Origin: Psychrobacter immobilis
GTDB lineage: Bacteria > Pseudomonadota > Gammaproteobacteria > Pseudomonadales > Moraxellaceae
Direction of reading: 5' to 3'
Assembly: GCF_904846285.1 (NCBI RefSeq)
Contig: NZ_CAJHAD010000003.1
Coordinates: 62,001-126,000 of the forward strand
DNA: 64,000 nucleotides
Numbering within the stretch: position 1 is the stretch's first letter; every line of letters starts with the position of its first letter. The position numbers and the translations under genes were made by a program. This document shows positions 47,390-57,435 of the stretch, piece by piece. The notes under the pieces were generated by a model that ran no database searches, was not told the DNA's origin, and saw nothing but the letters and a program-made list of their open reading frames with translations.

Positions 47390-48742
47390 TTAGCCCATTA
47401 ATGTGGTCACAAAAACAATCAGTACAGCAATCGGTGCAACGAATTTAGCAATGATTTGCCATAACTGCCACGTACCATTAGACAATCCAAGCTCTTGCTG
47501 AATGCTACGTTGATCCATTTTCCAACCGACAAAGATAATCGCGGCAAGACCGGTCAAAGGTAACATGAATTTACTGGTCACTTTGTCTAGGGCATCAAAA
47601 ATACCATTACCCATGATAGTAAAGTCGCTCCATAGGTTAAATGACAATAACGCTGCAATACCTAATAACCAAACTGCAATACTGGCAACGATGGTCGATA
47701 CCGTACGGCTCATTGGCGTACGCTCTTCTAACAGCTCAACCGTTGGCTCAAGTAATGAGATTGAAGAAGTCACAGCAGCAAAGGTAATCAATAAGAAGAA
47801 TAAAGTACCAATAATGGCACCGGCGCCCATACTACCAAAAGCAATTGGCAAACTGACAAAGATCAGACCAGGACCTGAAGCAGGATCAAGACCATTATTA
47901 AAGATAATTGGGAAAATAGCCAAACCAGCCGCTAAAGCAATGACAGTGTCTAAAATAACAACGGTACGCGCGGTGCTTAATAGATTGACGTCTTGACCCA
48001 AATAAGAGCCATAAGCAACCATGATGCCCATACCAATAGATAAGGTAAAGAAAGCATGACCAAGCGCTGCTAGCATCACGTCACCATTTAACTTACTAAG
48101 GTCTGGCGCAAATAGATAATTGACCGCTTCGCCAAAACCACCGTTCATGACGTTATAACCAACAATCACGAATAAAATCACACCCAGTAAAGGCATAAGC
48201 ACTTTAGCAGTGGTCTCAATACCTTTAGTCACACCAACACCCACGATTAAAGCGGTGATTGCCATGAACACTGTATGCCAGATTGTCAAGGTACCCGCTG
48301 ACGCTAACATGGCATCAAAGGTCGCCGCCACAGAGTCGCTGTTTTGACCCGCAAAGCTGCCTGAGCCAACTTTGGTGATGTAGTTAAGCGCCCAGCCACC
48401 GATGACACTATAAAACGATAAGATTAAAAAGCCACCTAAGATACCAGTCGCGCCAACAATACTCCAGCTGCGAGATTTGCCTTCGCTTGCCGCAACATCA
48501 GAAAAAGTATTAATAGGGTTTTTTTGCCCACGGCGACCAATCAACCATTCTGCAACCAAAATTGGAAAACCAATCAGAGCAAGACAAAATAAATAAGCGA
48601 TAACAAAAGCGGAACCACCACTCTCCCCAACCATATAAGGGAACTTCCAAATATTCCCTAAACCAACTGCCGATCCTACTGCTGCTAGTACGAAGCCAAA
48701 ACTTGAGCTCCACTGAGCATGTTCTTGTTTATTAATAGCCAT
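47390..48742 (-). CDS. Sodium-dependent transporter of the NSS/SNF family
   Basis: 450 residues with about 11-12 hydrophobic segments. The TM1 signature GSAVGLGNIWKFPYMVGESG, which binds sodium and substrate, is complete, and FILVAEWLIGRRGQ and FFTLSIGMGIMVAYGSY follow. Bacterial members usually take up amino acids (for example Trp, Leu or Tyr) with sodium; the substrate here cannot be read. The frame opens at a TTG (48763), but GAGGA lies seven bases before the ATG at 48742. It is convergent with tgt and separated from lpxA by a strong terminator. Confidence 0.93.
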   Translation of the reverse strand: MAINKQEHAQWSSSFGFVLAAVGSAVGLGNIWKFPYMVGESGGSAFVIAYLFCLALIGFPILVAEWLIGRRGQKNPINTFSDVAASEGKSRSWSIVGATGILGGFLILSFYSVIGGWALNYITKVGSGSFAGQNSDSVAATFDAMLASAGTLTIWHTVFMAITALIVGVGVTKGIETTAKVLMPLLGVILFVIVGYNVMNGGFGEAVNYLFAPDLSKLNGDVMLAALGHAFFTLSIGMGIMVAYGSYLGQDVNLLSTARTVVILDTVIALAAGLAIFPIIFNNGLDPASGPGLIFVSLPIAFGSMGAGAIIGTLFFLLITFAAVTSSISLLEPTVELLEERTPMSRTVSTIVASIAVWLLGIAALLSFNLWSDFTIMGNGIFDALDKVTSKFMLPLTGLAAIIFVGWKMDQRSIQQELGLSNGTWQLWQIIAKFVAPIAVLIVFVTTLMG

Positions 48743-49048
48743 TTTGCCTTCCTCGTGCTTCAATTACTGTTGCTTATAATCTTCCTTGATTATCATAAAT
48801 GGCTCTTGATGATAGAGACTCATTTAACCAGCTTGTCAATGTGACGCGCTTAGCAACATTATGAAAGAATTGTTTACAATATCGTAAACGCTCAGTTTCT
48901 GCTAAGCGACCAAAAAAGTCAAGTAGCGATAAATATAAAAAGCCATAACTATTAGTTATGGCTTTTTATATTTTTAGAGATAATTTGTCAATGTATGCTA
49001 ACTTCAAAATCTTGCTATTATGCTATTTAGCAATTACTAAAACTATGT
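48743..49048. other. Spacer between lpxA and the NSS transporter gene
   Basis: Contains the lpxA terminator at 48931-48973; between that and 48742 lies the likely transporter promoter, without a clear consensus. No gene seen. Confidence 0.5.
48931..48973. terminator. Strong terminator after the lpx cluster
   Basis: A 20-base perfect stem (left arm 48931-48950, loop ATT, right arm 48954-48973) with GCCATAACT/AGTTATGGC at its tip and A/T runs at its base. It lies 75 bases past the lpxA stop, where lpxB would be expected. Confidence 0.93.
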
Positions 49049-49828
49049 TTACCTTACCACGCCTCGGCGACTTTTTTGGAGCGAATCTATCAGCAGGGCG
49101 ATTTTTGGCTCTATTGGTAGCAGATCTGCTTTTAAAGTCTCAAGCGCTTGAGCCGTCGTCAGACCTGACCGATAGATAATACGATACGCTTGACGAAGGA
49201 CATCAATAGTTTCTTTAGACCAGTCTTTACGGCGCATACCTTCGACGTTTAAACCATGCGCTTTTGCAGGATTACCAGATACCATGGTGAAAGCAGCCAC
49301 ATCCTTTAGAATAAGACTGGCGCCCCCTACCAAACTGTAATCATCAACGGTACAAAACTGGTGGATACCGGAGTTACCGCCGATAATTGTATGATTACCG
49401 ATAGTCACATGGCCCGCAATACCGACATTATTGGCCAACACATTATGGTCTCCAATTAAGCAATCATGAGCAATATGGGTATTGACCATCAAAAGGTTGT
49501 GACTGCCAATTTTAGTCAAACCGCCGTCTTGTTCAGTACCACGGTGCAAGCTACATGCTTCACGAATGGTGTTATGGTCACCAATCTCAAGCCAAGTGCG
49601 CTCACCAGCGTACTTTAAATCTTGCGGGTCTTCACCGATGCTAGCAAACTGATAAAACCGATTGTACGCACCGATACGCGTCAGTCTTGCCACCACCACA
49701 TGCCGATGTAAAACCGTATGGGCGCCAATGGAAACTTCGTCACCGACAATACAATAAGGGCCGATAATTGCAGTTTTATCAATCTTAGCAGACGGTGAGA
49801 TGAGTGCTGTTGGATGGATCTGACTCAT
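49049..49828 (-). CDS. lpxA: UDP-N-acetylglucosamine acyltransferase LpxA
   Basis: First step of lipid A synthesis: transfers a hydroxyacyl chain from ACP to UDP-GlcNAc. A left-handed beta helix of hexapeptide repeats covers residues about 1-185 (IHPTALISPSAKIDKTAIIG). The catalytic His is H121 in VNTHIAHDCLIGD. The C-terminal helical part has GNPAKAHGLNVEGMRRKDWS. 259 residues, normal length. AAGG precedes the ATG. It is the last gene of the envelope cluster here: lpxB does not follow. Confidence 0.97.
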   Translation of the reverse strand: MSQIHPTALISPSAKIDKTAIIGPYCIVGDEVSIGAHTVLHRHVVVARLTRIGAYNRFYQFASIGEDPQDLKYAGERTWLEIGDHNTIREACSLHRGTEQDGGLTKIGSHNLLMVNTHIAHDCLIGDHNVLANNVGIAGHVTIGNHTIIGGNSGIHQFCTVDDYSLVGGASLILKDVAAFTMVSGNPAKAHGLNVEGMRRKDWSKETIDVLRQAYRIIYRSGLTTAQALETLKADLLPIEPKIALLIDSLQKSRRGVVR

Positions 49829-50060
49829 AATAAGGGCCTTTGTATCATCTGATGCGAGTAAATAGTAAAACCAATACGGCCAGTTTAACCTTAGGAATTA
49901 TCCTAATACCAGCTCTGTGTAAAAATGCGATTGTGCCTAACAAACCGGTTCTGTCTAAAATACAGATATAATTGTCATCATATTTATTGACGACAAGTTT
50001 TAGCTGCTTTTACCAATTAGCTAATCTTACAAACTTGTACGCACAATTCGTCAGTGTATT

Positions 50061-50570
50061 CTATTGTTCCTGACGTGCAATCATAATTTGAGCACTAGCA
50101 GCAAGCTCATCTTCTACATGGACGGTACAATCAAATTTATAAATACCCTGCTTTTGCATCACCGTTTTTGCACGGATAATCAGCTGATCACCAGGAATAA
50201 CTTGACGCTTAAAACGCACCTTATCCACTCCGGCAAACAGATACAGATAACCATCCTCTGCCGTCAATCCTGCGCTAATAAAACCAAGAACCCCTGACAC
50301 CTGAGCCATTGACTCAACCATCAATACGCCTGGCATAATCGGCTGATCAGGAAAATGGCCATTAAAAAACTCTTCATTAATGGTCACATTTTTTATAGCA
50401 GTAATACATTCGCCAGGTGTACAAGATATCACCTTATCTACTAGCAGAAAAGGATAACGATGCGGCAGATAATGCTTCAGTGTATGATAAGTTAATGGCA
50501 GTGCTAAGCCTTGTTCGGCCAAGCTTTTAATATCTTCATCACTAGGTCTATCAATATCAGTCGTGCTCAT
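50061..50570 (-). CDS. fabZ: 3-hydroxyacyl-ACP dehydratase FabZ
   Basis: Dehydrates 3-hydroxyacyl-ACP in fatty-acid elongation, competing with LpxA for hydroxyacyl-ACP. The hot-dog fold has HRYPFLLVDKVISC and the active-site helix GHFPDQPIMPGVLMVESMAQ with His and Glu. 169 residues with about 15 extra at the N-terminus (MSTTDIDRPSDEDIK). AAGGA lies nine bases before the ATG. It keeps the classical place between lpxD and lpxA. Confidence 0.97.
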   Translation of the reverse strand: MSTTDIDRPSDEDIKSLAEQGLALPLTYHTLKHYLPHRYPFLLVDKVISCTPGECITAIKNVTINEEFFNGHFPDQPIMPGVLMVESMAQVSGVLGFISAGLTAEDGYLYLFAGVDKVRFKRQVIPGDQLIIRAKTVMQKQGIYKFDCTVHVEDELAASAQIMIARQEQ

Positions 50571-50693
50571 AATGGCGCTTCCTTGCTATATCCTAAGCTT
50601 TGCTTTTTTAAGCATTGCTGTGTTTTTAAACTCTATAAATAATTGAATGTCGTATTAATTAAGCACTTATTGTCAGTTATTAATGGCGCTGTA

Positions 50694-51713
50694 CTAGTCG
50701 CGCCCAAGCTGGCGAAAACGTACCGCCGCACGGCGCCAATTGGCAGTCGGCATGGCGGCTGTTCCAGAAGAATACGAGCCCGACTTTGTAATGGATTTGG
50801 TCACCATAGTCATGCCAGACAATGTCACATCATCGGTAATGTCAATATGACCGGTAATGCCAACAGCGCCACCGATAATGCAGCGTTTGCCAATCGTTGT
50901 ACTACCCGCAATGCCAGTTTGCGCCGCAATGGCAGTACCGTCACCGATACGGACGTTATGGGCAACTTGTACAAGATTGTCAATAATAACATGATTGCCA
51001 ATCACCGTATCGTCAATAGCGCCGCGATCAATACAGGTTTGGCTACCTATTCTTACATGGTCACCTATCACCACGCGTCCTAGCTGAGCGATACGCTCCC
51101 AACCTGTGATACTAGGATTGCTCGTAGGCGCAAAACCAAAACCTTCAGCCCCTATGCTAACTCCTGCATGCAATCTAACATGATTACCAAGCACACAATC
51201 ATGCCCGATCATCACTTGCGACTTGATGACACAATCGGTGCCAATAGTGGTATTCGATTCGATGACCACATTTGCATCAAGCACACTACGTTCACCAATT
51301 TGTACTTGTTCACCAATGACACAAAAAGGTCCAATAGTCACCCCATTACCAATTACGGCGCTTTCGGCTATTACAGCGCTTGGATGAATACCACTCATAA
51401 AGGGCTGTTGATAAGCGAAAAGCTGACTAGCGCTAGCATAGGCTAAGTATGGTGCAGCAACGATTAATACAACGGTATTCAGGCCTACTTTATCACGATG
51501 TTCTGCCGTGGTAAGCACAACCCCTGCCTGGCTATTAGCTAGACTAGGAATATAATGCGGATTGGCTAAAAAACTTAATTGCTGCGGATTGGCAGTGGTT
51601 AAATTACCAATACCGTCTAAATGTAGACATAATTGCGCAGCGCTAAGTTCAGCCTTGTTAAGAACAGGCTGACGCTGCTCAATCCGAGTGATGAGTTGCT
51701 CAATCGTTATCAT
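50694..51713 (-). CDS. lpxD: UDP-3-O-acylglucosamine N-acyltransferase LpxD
   Basis: Third step of lipid A synthesis: adds the N-linked hydroxyacyl chain. An N-terminal uridine-binding domain (about 1-100; QQLSFLANPHY) is followed by a hexapeptide-repeat beta helix (SAVIAESAVIGNGVTIGPFC) with AEGFGFAPT and VQVAHNVRIGDGTAIAAQTG, where the catalytic His lies. The frame extends to 51779, but the ATG at 51713 gives MITIEQLITRIEQ and 339 residues, matching E. coli (341); neither start has a clear Shine-Dalgarno. The skp gene that normally separates it from bamA is missing. Confidence 0.95.
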   Translation of the reverse strand: MITIEQLITRIEQRQPVLNKAELSAAQLCLHLDGIGNLTTANPQQLSFLANPHYIPSLANSQAGVVLTTAEHRDKVGLNTVVLIVAAPYLAYASASQLFAYQQPFMSGIHPSAVIAESAVIGNGVTIGPFCVIGEQVQIGERSVLDANVVIESNTTIGTDCVIKSQVMIGHDCVLGNHVRLHAGVSIGAEGFGFAPTSNPSITGWERIAQLGRVVIGDHVRIGSQTCIDRGAIDDTVIGNHVIIDNLVQVAHNVRIGDGTAIAAQTGIAGSTTIGKRCIIGGAVGITGHIDITDDVTLSGMTMVTKSITKSGSYSSGTAAMPTANWRRAAVRFRQLGRD

Positions 51714-51867
51714 AATTGTTATTAGTATATTGCTATAAGTGTCAGTATGAATAAGATGGTCGCCAAGTTGAGATATCATCTTGGCGACCGCTAAAATTTA
51801 AATGACTTTTAATTTACTTATTTACATAAACCAAAGCAATTAAATGATTTTACAGGGATTGGTTAGA

Positions 51868-54297
51868 CTAAAAAGTATTACCAATTTGGAACTGAACTTT
51901 TTCAGTCTCATCGCCTTCTTTATCACCGATAGGCACCGCGTAACTGAGTGAAATTGGACCAATAGGTGTATACCAAGTGACACCTAAACCGGCACTAAAG
52001 CGTAAGCTGTTATCTTGAGTCAACAACTTCACAGAACTTCCATCTGGATTGATAGTAGGCTTGCCATTAGGGTCAATAAAGTTACGATCTTCTTTATCGG
52101 TCGTATCAAATACCTGACCACCTTCAGCAAATATTACTGGACGTACTTGATCTGCCCAATCGCCTTTGAATGGCATTGGTAAAATCAGTTCGGTACCGAA
52201 GCTAACGAGCGCATTACCACCAATCTCTTCGTCTTTGAAACGTACCTGAGGATCAGGATTCACAGCATCATTATAACTTTGTGATTTAGGACCAAGCGTT
52301 GACGCTTCATAGCCACGCACCGAACCGTAGCCACCAGCATAGAAGTTTTCATAAAACGGTAAATCATTACCATAGCCAAGCTTAGTATAACCGCGTGCTA
52401 CCCAATCTTTATAGAAAGGATAATAGACATTGCCACGATAGACCAGTTTTTGATAACTGGCATCCCCAAGCCCAATGGTCGCATCGACCGTATGGCTCAT
52501 GCCTTTATTTGGAAATACGGGGCGATCTAAGGTGCTGTAATCCCAGCCAAATAATAGATTATAGCTTTGATAATCATTTTTGAAGCCAGTACGTTCAATG
52601 TCAGTGAAGTTTTCAAATGTACCGCCATCGTCAATGATTTGCTGCACGTTTGAAACACCAAGACGGCTACCACCACGTACGGTCGTATTATCAATATTTA
52701 GACCCGCACTGACGCGTTTGGTTTCATCAACAGGGTAACTATAGTTAAGAGTGGCACCATAAGCATCGGTAACATAGTTACTAACGTTTCTGTCATCATA
52801 CTTGGTTTCACGATAATAAGCGCTGACACCTTGCGATACGCCATTCTCTGTAAAGTACGGGTCAGTATAACCTAAGCTATAAGAATCGCGCGTCTCAGAA
52901 CGTGATAGTGCTGCTTTCACACGGTTACCAGTACCCATAAAGTTATTTTGGGTCAAGTCTAACTGGAACGTTACACCGCCGCTTTGTGAGTAACCGGCAG
53001 CAATGGTTGAGCTACCAGAAGGCTGCTCTTCAACCACATAATTCACATCGACTTGGTCTGGCTGATTAGGTACTGGTTTGACATCGACGTTAACGCCTTT
53101 AAAGAAACCCGTTCGCATCAAACGTGTACGTGACAACTGAATTTTATCACTAGAGGCAAGTGTACCCTCTAACTGACGCATTTCACGGCGCAATACTTCA
53201 TCTTGAGTTTTTATGTTACCCGTAAAGTTGATACGGCGAACATAGATAGGACGCGCAGGATCAATATAATAATCGACATCGACTACTTTAGTCTCATCAT
53301 TGATACGCGGAACCGGTCTAATTTGGGCTAAATAATAGCCTTCATTGCCATAGCGACTTTTGAGTGCAGCAGTTGTGGCATCAAGTTTGGCTTGTGAATA
53401 TTTTTCATTGGGCGCAAACGTGACCAGCTCTTTTAGCTCATTGTTATCAAAAGTTGGCTTACCTAAGAAGTTCACCTCACCAAACTGATATTGTTCACCT
53501 TCACTCAAGCTGACTTCGATAAAGACACTGCTTTTATCTTCACTTATATTGAGAACAGCATTGTCTACTGAAAAACGCACATAACCATCATTTTGATAAA
53601 GCGCTTTAAGGTTTTCTAAGCTGGCTGCTAATTTTTCTTTGGCATAGCGATCAGATTTAGATAGCAGACGTGTCCATGACGACTCTTTTACCGCAAAAAC
53701 GTCCTTAATATCTTCATCACTAAAGTGCTTATTACCAATGATATTGATATCGACTACTTTAGCAGGCTTACCTTCAATAAAGCGCACGTCAAGCTTGACA
53801 CGGTTGCCATCTAGCAGCGTTTGATCGACTTCAATATTGCTATTGTAATAACCTTGACTGATATATTGCTGTTGTAGCTCGTTGGCAACACCTTGCAAGG
53901 TAGCTTGCTTAAGTACATCGCCGACAGATAAGCCCGCGTTACCAAGACCTTGCTCAAGCCCTTCTTTTGGGATGAGTTTATTGCCTTCAAAGTTTACTTC
54001 AGCGATGATAGGACGCTCGACAACATCAAAACGTAGCTTGCCACCTTCGACACGGCTTTGGATATCGGCGAAGTTTTCAGTCGCATATAGCGCCTTAATA
54101 CTGGCAGCCAAACTACTATCATTAACCGTCTCACCCACCGTAATCGGTAAAACTGGATAGAGACTATCAGGAGTTAGGCGTTGTAGACCATTGAAACCGA
54201 TGTCAGTGACCACAAATTCTGCAGCCTGAACCGGCATACTCATCATCGCTACAACTAACGGCAACCCAGCCGCGCTCATAAATAAAGGCGTACGCAT
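51868..54297 (-). CDS. bamA: Outer-membrane protein assembly factor BamA
   Basis: Essential Omp85 protein that inserts beta-barrels into the outer membrane. The frame opens with GTG at 54303, but GGA lies eight bases before the ATG at 54297, so I choose that (809 residues). The signal peptide ends MMSMPVQA-AEF. Five POTRA domains cover about 22-420 (VVTDIGFNGLQRLTPDSLYP; VNIIGNKHFSDEDIKDVF; VRRINFTGNIKTQDEVLRRE). The barrel carries the loop-6 motif GGYGSVRGYEASTLGP and ends FQIGNTF with a terminal Phe, as BamA substrates do. It follows rseP in the usual order. Confidence 0.97.
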   Translation of the reverse strand: MRTPLFMSAAGLPLVVAMMSMPVQAAEFVVTDIGFNGLQRLTPDSLYPVLPITVGETVNDSSLAASIKALYATENFADIQSRVEGGKLRFDVVERPIIAEVNFEGNKLIPKEGLEQGLGNAGLSVGDVLKQATLQGVANELQQQYISQGYYNSNIEVDQTLLDGNRVKLDVRFIEGKPAKVVDINIIGNKHFSDEDIKDVFAVKESSWTRLLSKSDRYAKEKLAASLENLKALYQNDGYVRFSVDNAVLNISEDKSSVFIEVSLSEGEQYQFGEVNFLGKPTFDNNELKELVTFAPNEKYSQAKLDATTAALKSRYGNEGYYLAQIRPVPRINDETKVVDVDYYIDPARPIYVRRINFTGNIKTQDEVLRREMRQLEGTLASSDKIQLSRTRLMRTGFFKGVNVDVKPVPNQPDQVDVNYVVEEQPSGSSTIAAGYSQSGGVTFQLDLTQNNFMGTGNRVKAALSRSETRDSYSLGYTDPYFTENGVSQGVSAYYRETKYDDRNVSNYVTDAYGATLNYSYPVDETKRVSAGLNIDNTTVRGGSRLGVSNVQQIIDDGGTFENFTDIERTGFKNDYQSYNLLFGWDYSTLDRPVFPNKGMSHTVDATIGLGDASYQKLVYRGNVYYPFYKDWVARGYTKLGYGNDLPFYENFYAGGYGSVRGYEASTLGPKSQSYNDAVNPDPQVRFKDEEIGGNALVSFGTELILPMPFKGDWADQVRPVIFAEGGQVFDTTDKEDRNFIDPNGKPTINPDGSSVKLLTQDNSLRFSAGLGVTWYTPIGPISLSYAVPIGDKEGDETEKVQFQIGNTF

Positions 54298-54560
54298 AAA
54301 CACTATCCGTCAATAAAAAACTTGCTTAAGTTAAGGTAAAAAGCACATCTTGTCCAGCCTATTTCGCACACAATCATTTATGCACTCATGGCAGACTCAG
54401 GACACTTTATATAAAACGCATCATAAAATAAACTAAAAAATGAAATTAGTATAGTAGCGATATTAGAAAATAAACGCCGTATCGCTCTCATGGTTTGCCC
54501 TAGAGAAGCACACAAGCATTAATCTATCGCACCTTAGTTATCAAAGTGCCGTATCTTTTG

Positions 54561-55937
54561 TCAAAATAGCCGACTGATATCATTACCAATTGCTAACACC
54601 ATGAAACCTGCCAGCAAGAGTAAACCGATATTAAGACCTACCATTTGCACGCCTTCAGAGAGTGGTTTACCGCGTATCAGCTCAATAAGATAGTAGACAA
54701 TATGGCCACCATCTAAAACTGGAATAGGCAAAAGATTCAATACGGCTAGGCTTAAACTTATTAAAGCTGCTGTCGATAATACCATCTGCCAGCTAATATC
54801 AAAGCTTTGTTTGGCAACTTTAGCAATGGTAATCGGACCTGATAAATTCTCTAGACCAATCATGCCAGACAGCATCTTACCCATTGAGCTAACAGTCATC
54901 ACCGCTAATTGTTCTGTCTTCTGGAATGACTTAACCAGTGACTCGCCCGGACCATATACGACAGTGGTTTTGTAGGCATCAGGAATGACGATTTCAGACT
55001 CTGCCACCATAGCACCAATTTGTCCGTAATCGTTACCTAAATTGTCTTTTTTACCTTGCGGCATGATGGATAACCGAACCTGTTTGCCGTCACGCAATAC
55101 GGTGAAATTGAGCAAAGTTTCAGGACTATCGCGAATGACACGCGTAGCGCTGATCCAGTCTTTAATCTGTTCATCATTAATAGCAGTAATGCGGTCGCCA
55201 ACCTGCAAACCTTGACGACTGGCTGCTCCATCAGGCGTTAAATCGCCAACGATCGGTGCGATGTTTGGTTGCCACGGTATCATACCAAAGCTTGATAACG
55301 CATCTTTGCCTTGCGCAGCGCCTTGCATAAACTCTTTAACAGGCGCTTGGTAGGTCTTGGTTGTACCTTTATCTACTTCTGATTGCAAAGTAACGCTTAC
55401 ATTAGCCGTCTCGCCCATACGCCCAGCAAGGCGATAATTAATACCTTCCCACGTTTGCACGTCATGACCATCAATCGCAACAATTTTATCACCGATAGGC
55501 AACTGCGCTATAGCCGCAGGGGTGTCGGGTAATACTTGCCCTATCTTTGTCGCTAATTGCTCAGATGGGGTCATAAATAACACCCAAAACAGCACGATAG
55601 CGATGACAAAATTCATGATAGGGCCAGCGGCGACAACCGCAATTTTCTTCAGCGGGTGTTGACGATTAAAGGCCAGATGCAACTCGTCTGCTGCGACTTC
55701 GCCTTCACGCTCATCGAGCATTTTAACATATCCACCAAGCGGTAGCGCCGAGATGCGATAGTCAATGCCGCTTTTTTTACTGGTCCAACCAAAGAGTTTG
55801 GGACCAAAGCCGATAGAATAGGTAAGCACCTTAACACCACAAAGACGCGCGACAATGTAATGCCCCCACTCATGCAGGGCGATGAGCGGACCTAAGACAA
55901 ATATTGCCGCAAGCAGCGTTAATAAAAACGTCATCAT
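54561..55937 (-). CDS. rseP: Site-2 intramembrane metalloprotease RseP
   Basis: Inner-membrane zinc protease that in E. coli cuts RseA to release sigma-E. The first helix carries the zinc motif HEWGH (IALHEWGHYIVARLCGVKVL); the third ligand is Asp in LPIPVLDGGHIVYYLIE. Two PDZ domains lie between (about 115-310: LPIGDKIVAIDGHDVQTWEG and LQVGDRITAINDEQIKDWI). 458 residues, 450 in E. coli. Two adjacent ATG codons (55937 and 55934) are equally possible. Whether rseA-like targets exist cannot be seen here. Confidence 0.96.
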   Translation of the reverse strand: MMTFLLTLLAAIFVLGPLIALHEWGHYIVARLCGVKVLTYSIGFGPKLFGWTSKKSGIDYRISALPLGGYVKMLDEREGEVAADELHLAFNRQHPLKKIAVVAAGPIMNFVIAIVLFWVLFMTPSEQLATKIGQVLPDTPAAIAQLPIGDKIVAIDGHDVQTWEGINYRLAGRMGETANVSVTLQSEVDKGTTKTYQAPVKEFMQGAAQGKDALSSFGMIPWQPNIAPIVGDLTPDGAASRQGLQVGDRITAINDEQIKDWISATRVIRDSPETLLNFTVLRDGKQVRLSIMPQGKKDNLGNDYGQIGAMVAESEIVIPDAYKTTVVYGPGESLVKSFQKTEQLAVMTVSSMGKMLSGMIGLENLSGPITIAKVAKQSFDISWQMVLSTAALISLSLAVLNLLPIPVLDGGHIVYYLIELIRGKPLSEGVQMVGLNIGLLLLAGFMVLAIGNDISRLF

Positions 55938-56069
55938 CTTTTCTCAGTATTAGCTCTTAACATCATTTATAACCATCACTTCTTCGCGTACTTTTTAGCA
56001 TCGCTTATCAACATCACTTTTAACAGCATTTTTTAACAGCGCTTGTCAAATAGCTGACTTTTAATACGA

Positions 56070-57278
56070 CTACGCCAACTTTGCCACCAGCTTATATGTA
56101 TGCTGACGCGCTAGGTTATCAATCGACAAAATGTCTTCAATATCGGCCGTTTCATTTAATAACGGCACTTGTATCTCATTCAATGCTTGGTTATTAATAT
56201 CCGCAATATCTGTTAGACGAATTTGCCCGTTTAAAAAGGCCGCTACCGCAATCTCATTAGCAGCATTTAACACAATCGTGGCCTGCGTACCCGCTTGCAT
56301 GGCCTGCCTTGCCAAACGCAAACAGGCAAATTTTTGCAAATCAGGTTCAATAAACTCTAAACCATTTAACGCAAATAAATCCAATGGTTGCGAACCACTT
56401 TCGATACGGTCAGGATAACTGAGCGCATGGGCAATGGGCGTCTTCATGTCGGGACTGCCTAGCTGCGCTAAGAAGCTGCCATCGCTATATTCTACCATTG
56501 AGTGGATAATACTTTGTGGATGAATAACCACATTTATCTTATTTTCTGGCAAATCAAATAAATGGCAAGCTTCAATCAGCTCAAGCCCTTTATTCATCAT
56601 CGTTGCTGAGTCAACCGATATTTTTTGTCCCATCGACCAATTAGGATGTTTGACCGCTTCTGCAACACTTGCTTGCTGCATCTGTGCAAAAGACTGCTGC
56701 AAAAATGGCCCACCAGATGCCGTCAACCATAATTTACGCACACCATGAGCTGGCTTGTGAACTTGGGTATTGTCTTGTTGAATCGCTAATGGTAAACATT
56801 GAAAAATCGCATTGTGTTCTGAATCTAACGGTAACAGGGTCGCATGATGTGTTTTAACCGCATTAATCATGACTTTCCCTGCCATGACTAATGCTTCTTT
56901 ATTAGCCAATAAGATGCGCTTACCTGCGCGTGCGGCAGCTAAAGTAGAAGGCAGACCGGCTGCGCCTACGATAGCCGCAACGACAGTATCAGTTTGCGTG
57001 TCAGTTGCAATATCGACTAGCCCTGCATCACCGCCAACCACGTCGATATCGAGACCTGCTGCGCTAAGACGCTGAGCGAAACCATCGACCGCTGCTGTCG
57101 GCACACTGACGCGTTTTGGCAAAAACTGCTGGCAGAGTGCCAGTAACTTATCTAAACGGTGATAGCCTGATAAGGCATAAACTTCGTAGTTCTGTGGTTG
57201 CGCCGCTAATATTGCTAACGTGCTATCGCCAATCGAGCCTGTCGCGCCTAGTACGGCGATGCGTTGGGTCATAACCAT
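56070..57278 (-). CDS. dxr: 1-deoxy-D-xylulose 5-phosphate reductoisomerase
   Basis: Second step of the methylerythritol-phosphate isoprenoid pathway. NADPH-binding IAVLGATGSIGDSTLAIL; LLANKEALVMAGK; the active-site loop LLPLDSEHNAIFQCL with metal ligands; ASGGPFLQ; HPNWSMGQKISVDSATMMNK; VVIHPQSIIHSMVEYSDGS. 402 residues. The frame's first ATG (57278) and the third codon (57272) are both possible. It supplies precursors to the uppS gene two places upstream. Confidence 0.97.
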   Translation of the reverse strand: MVMTQRIAVLGATGSIGDSTLAILAAQPQNYEVYALSGYHRLDKLLALCQQFLPKRVSVPTAAVDGFAQRLSAAGLDIDVVGGDAGLVDIATDTQTDTVVAAIVGAAGLPSTLAAARAGKRILLANKEALVMAGKVMINAVKTHHATLLPLDSEHNAIFQCLPLAIQQDNTQVHKPAHGVRKLWLTASGGPFLQQSFAQMQQASVAEAVKHPNWSMGQKISVDSATMMNKGLELIEACHLFDLPENKINVVIHPQSIIHSMVEYSDGSFLAQLGSPDMKTPIAHALSYPDRIESGSQPLDLFALNGLEFIEPDLQKFACLRLARQAMQAGTQATIVLNAANEIAVAAFLNGQIRLTDIADINNQALNEIQVPLLNETADIEDILSIDNLARQHTYKLVAKLA

Positions 57279-57435
57279 CTGTGCCTATAATACGGTGAAA
57301 TTAAGTGAGAGATAGAGACAATAAATATAAGATATAGAACCTAATAAGAGGCAGCTTAATCGCTATCAAATATGTAAGCCTTAGCTGTTTTTATATTTTT
57401 AGCCTGATAGCTTTTTATTCTTAGACTACTTATTG

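Noticed and set aside
47565-47996. 143-codon plus frame opposite the NSS transporter
   Set aside because: Shadow of a hydrophobic gene; the minus frame has the full NSS signature.
50643-51083. 146-codon plus frame opposite lpxD
   Set aside because: Reflects the hexapeptide-repeat codon pattern of lpxD on the other strand.
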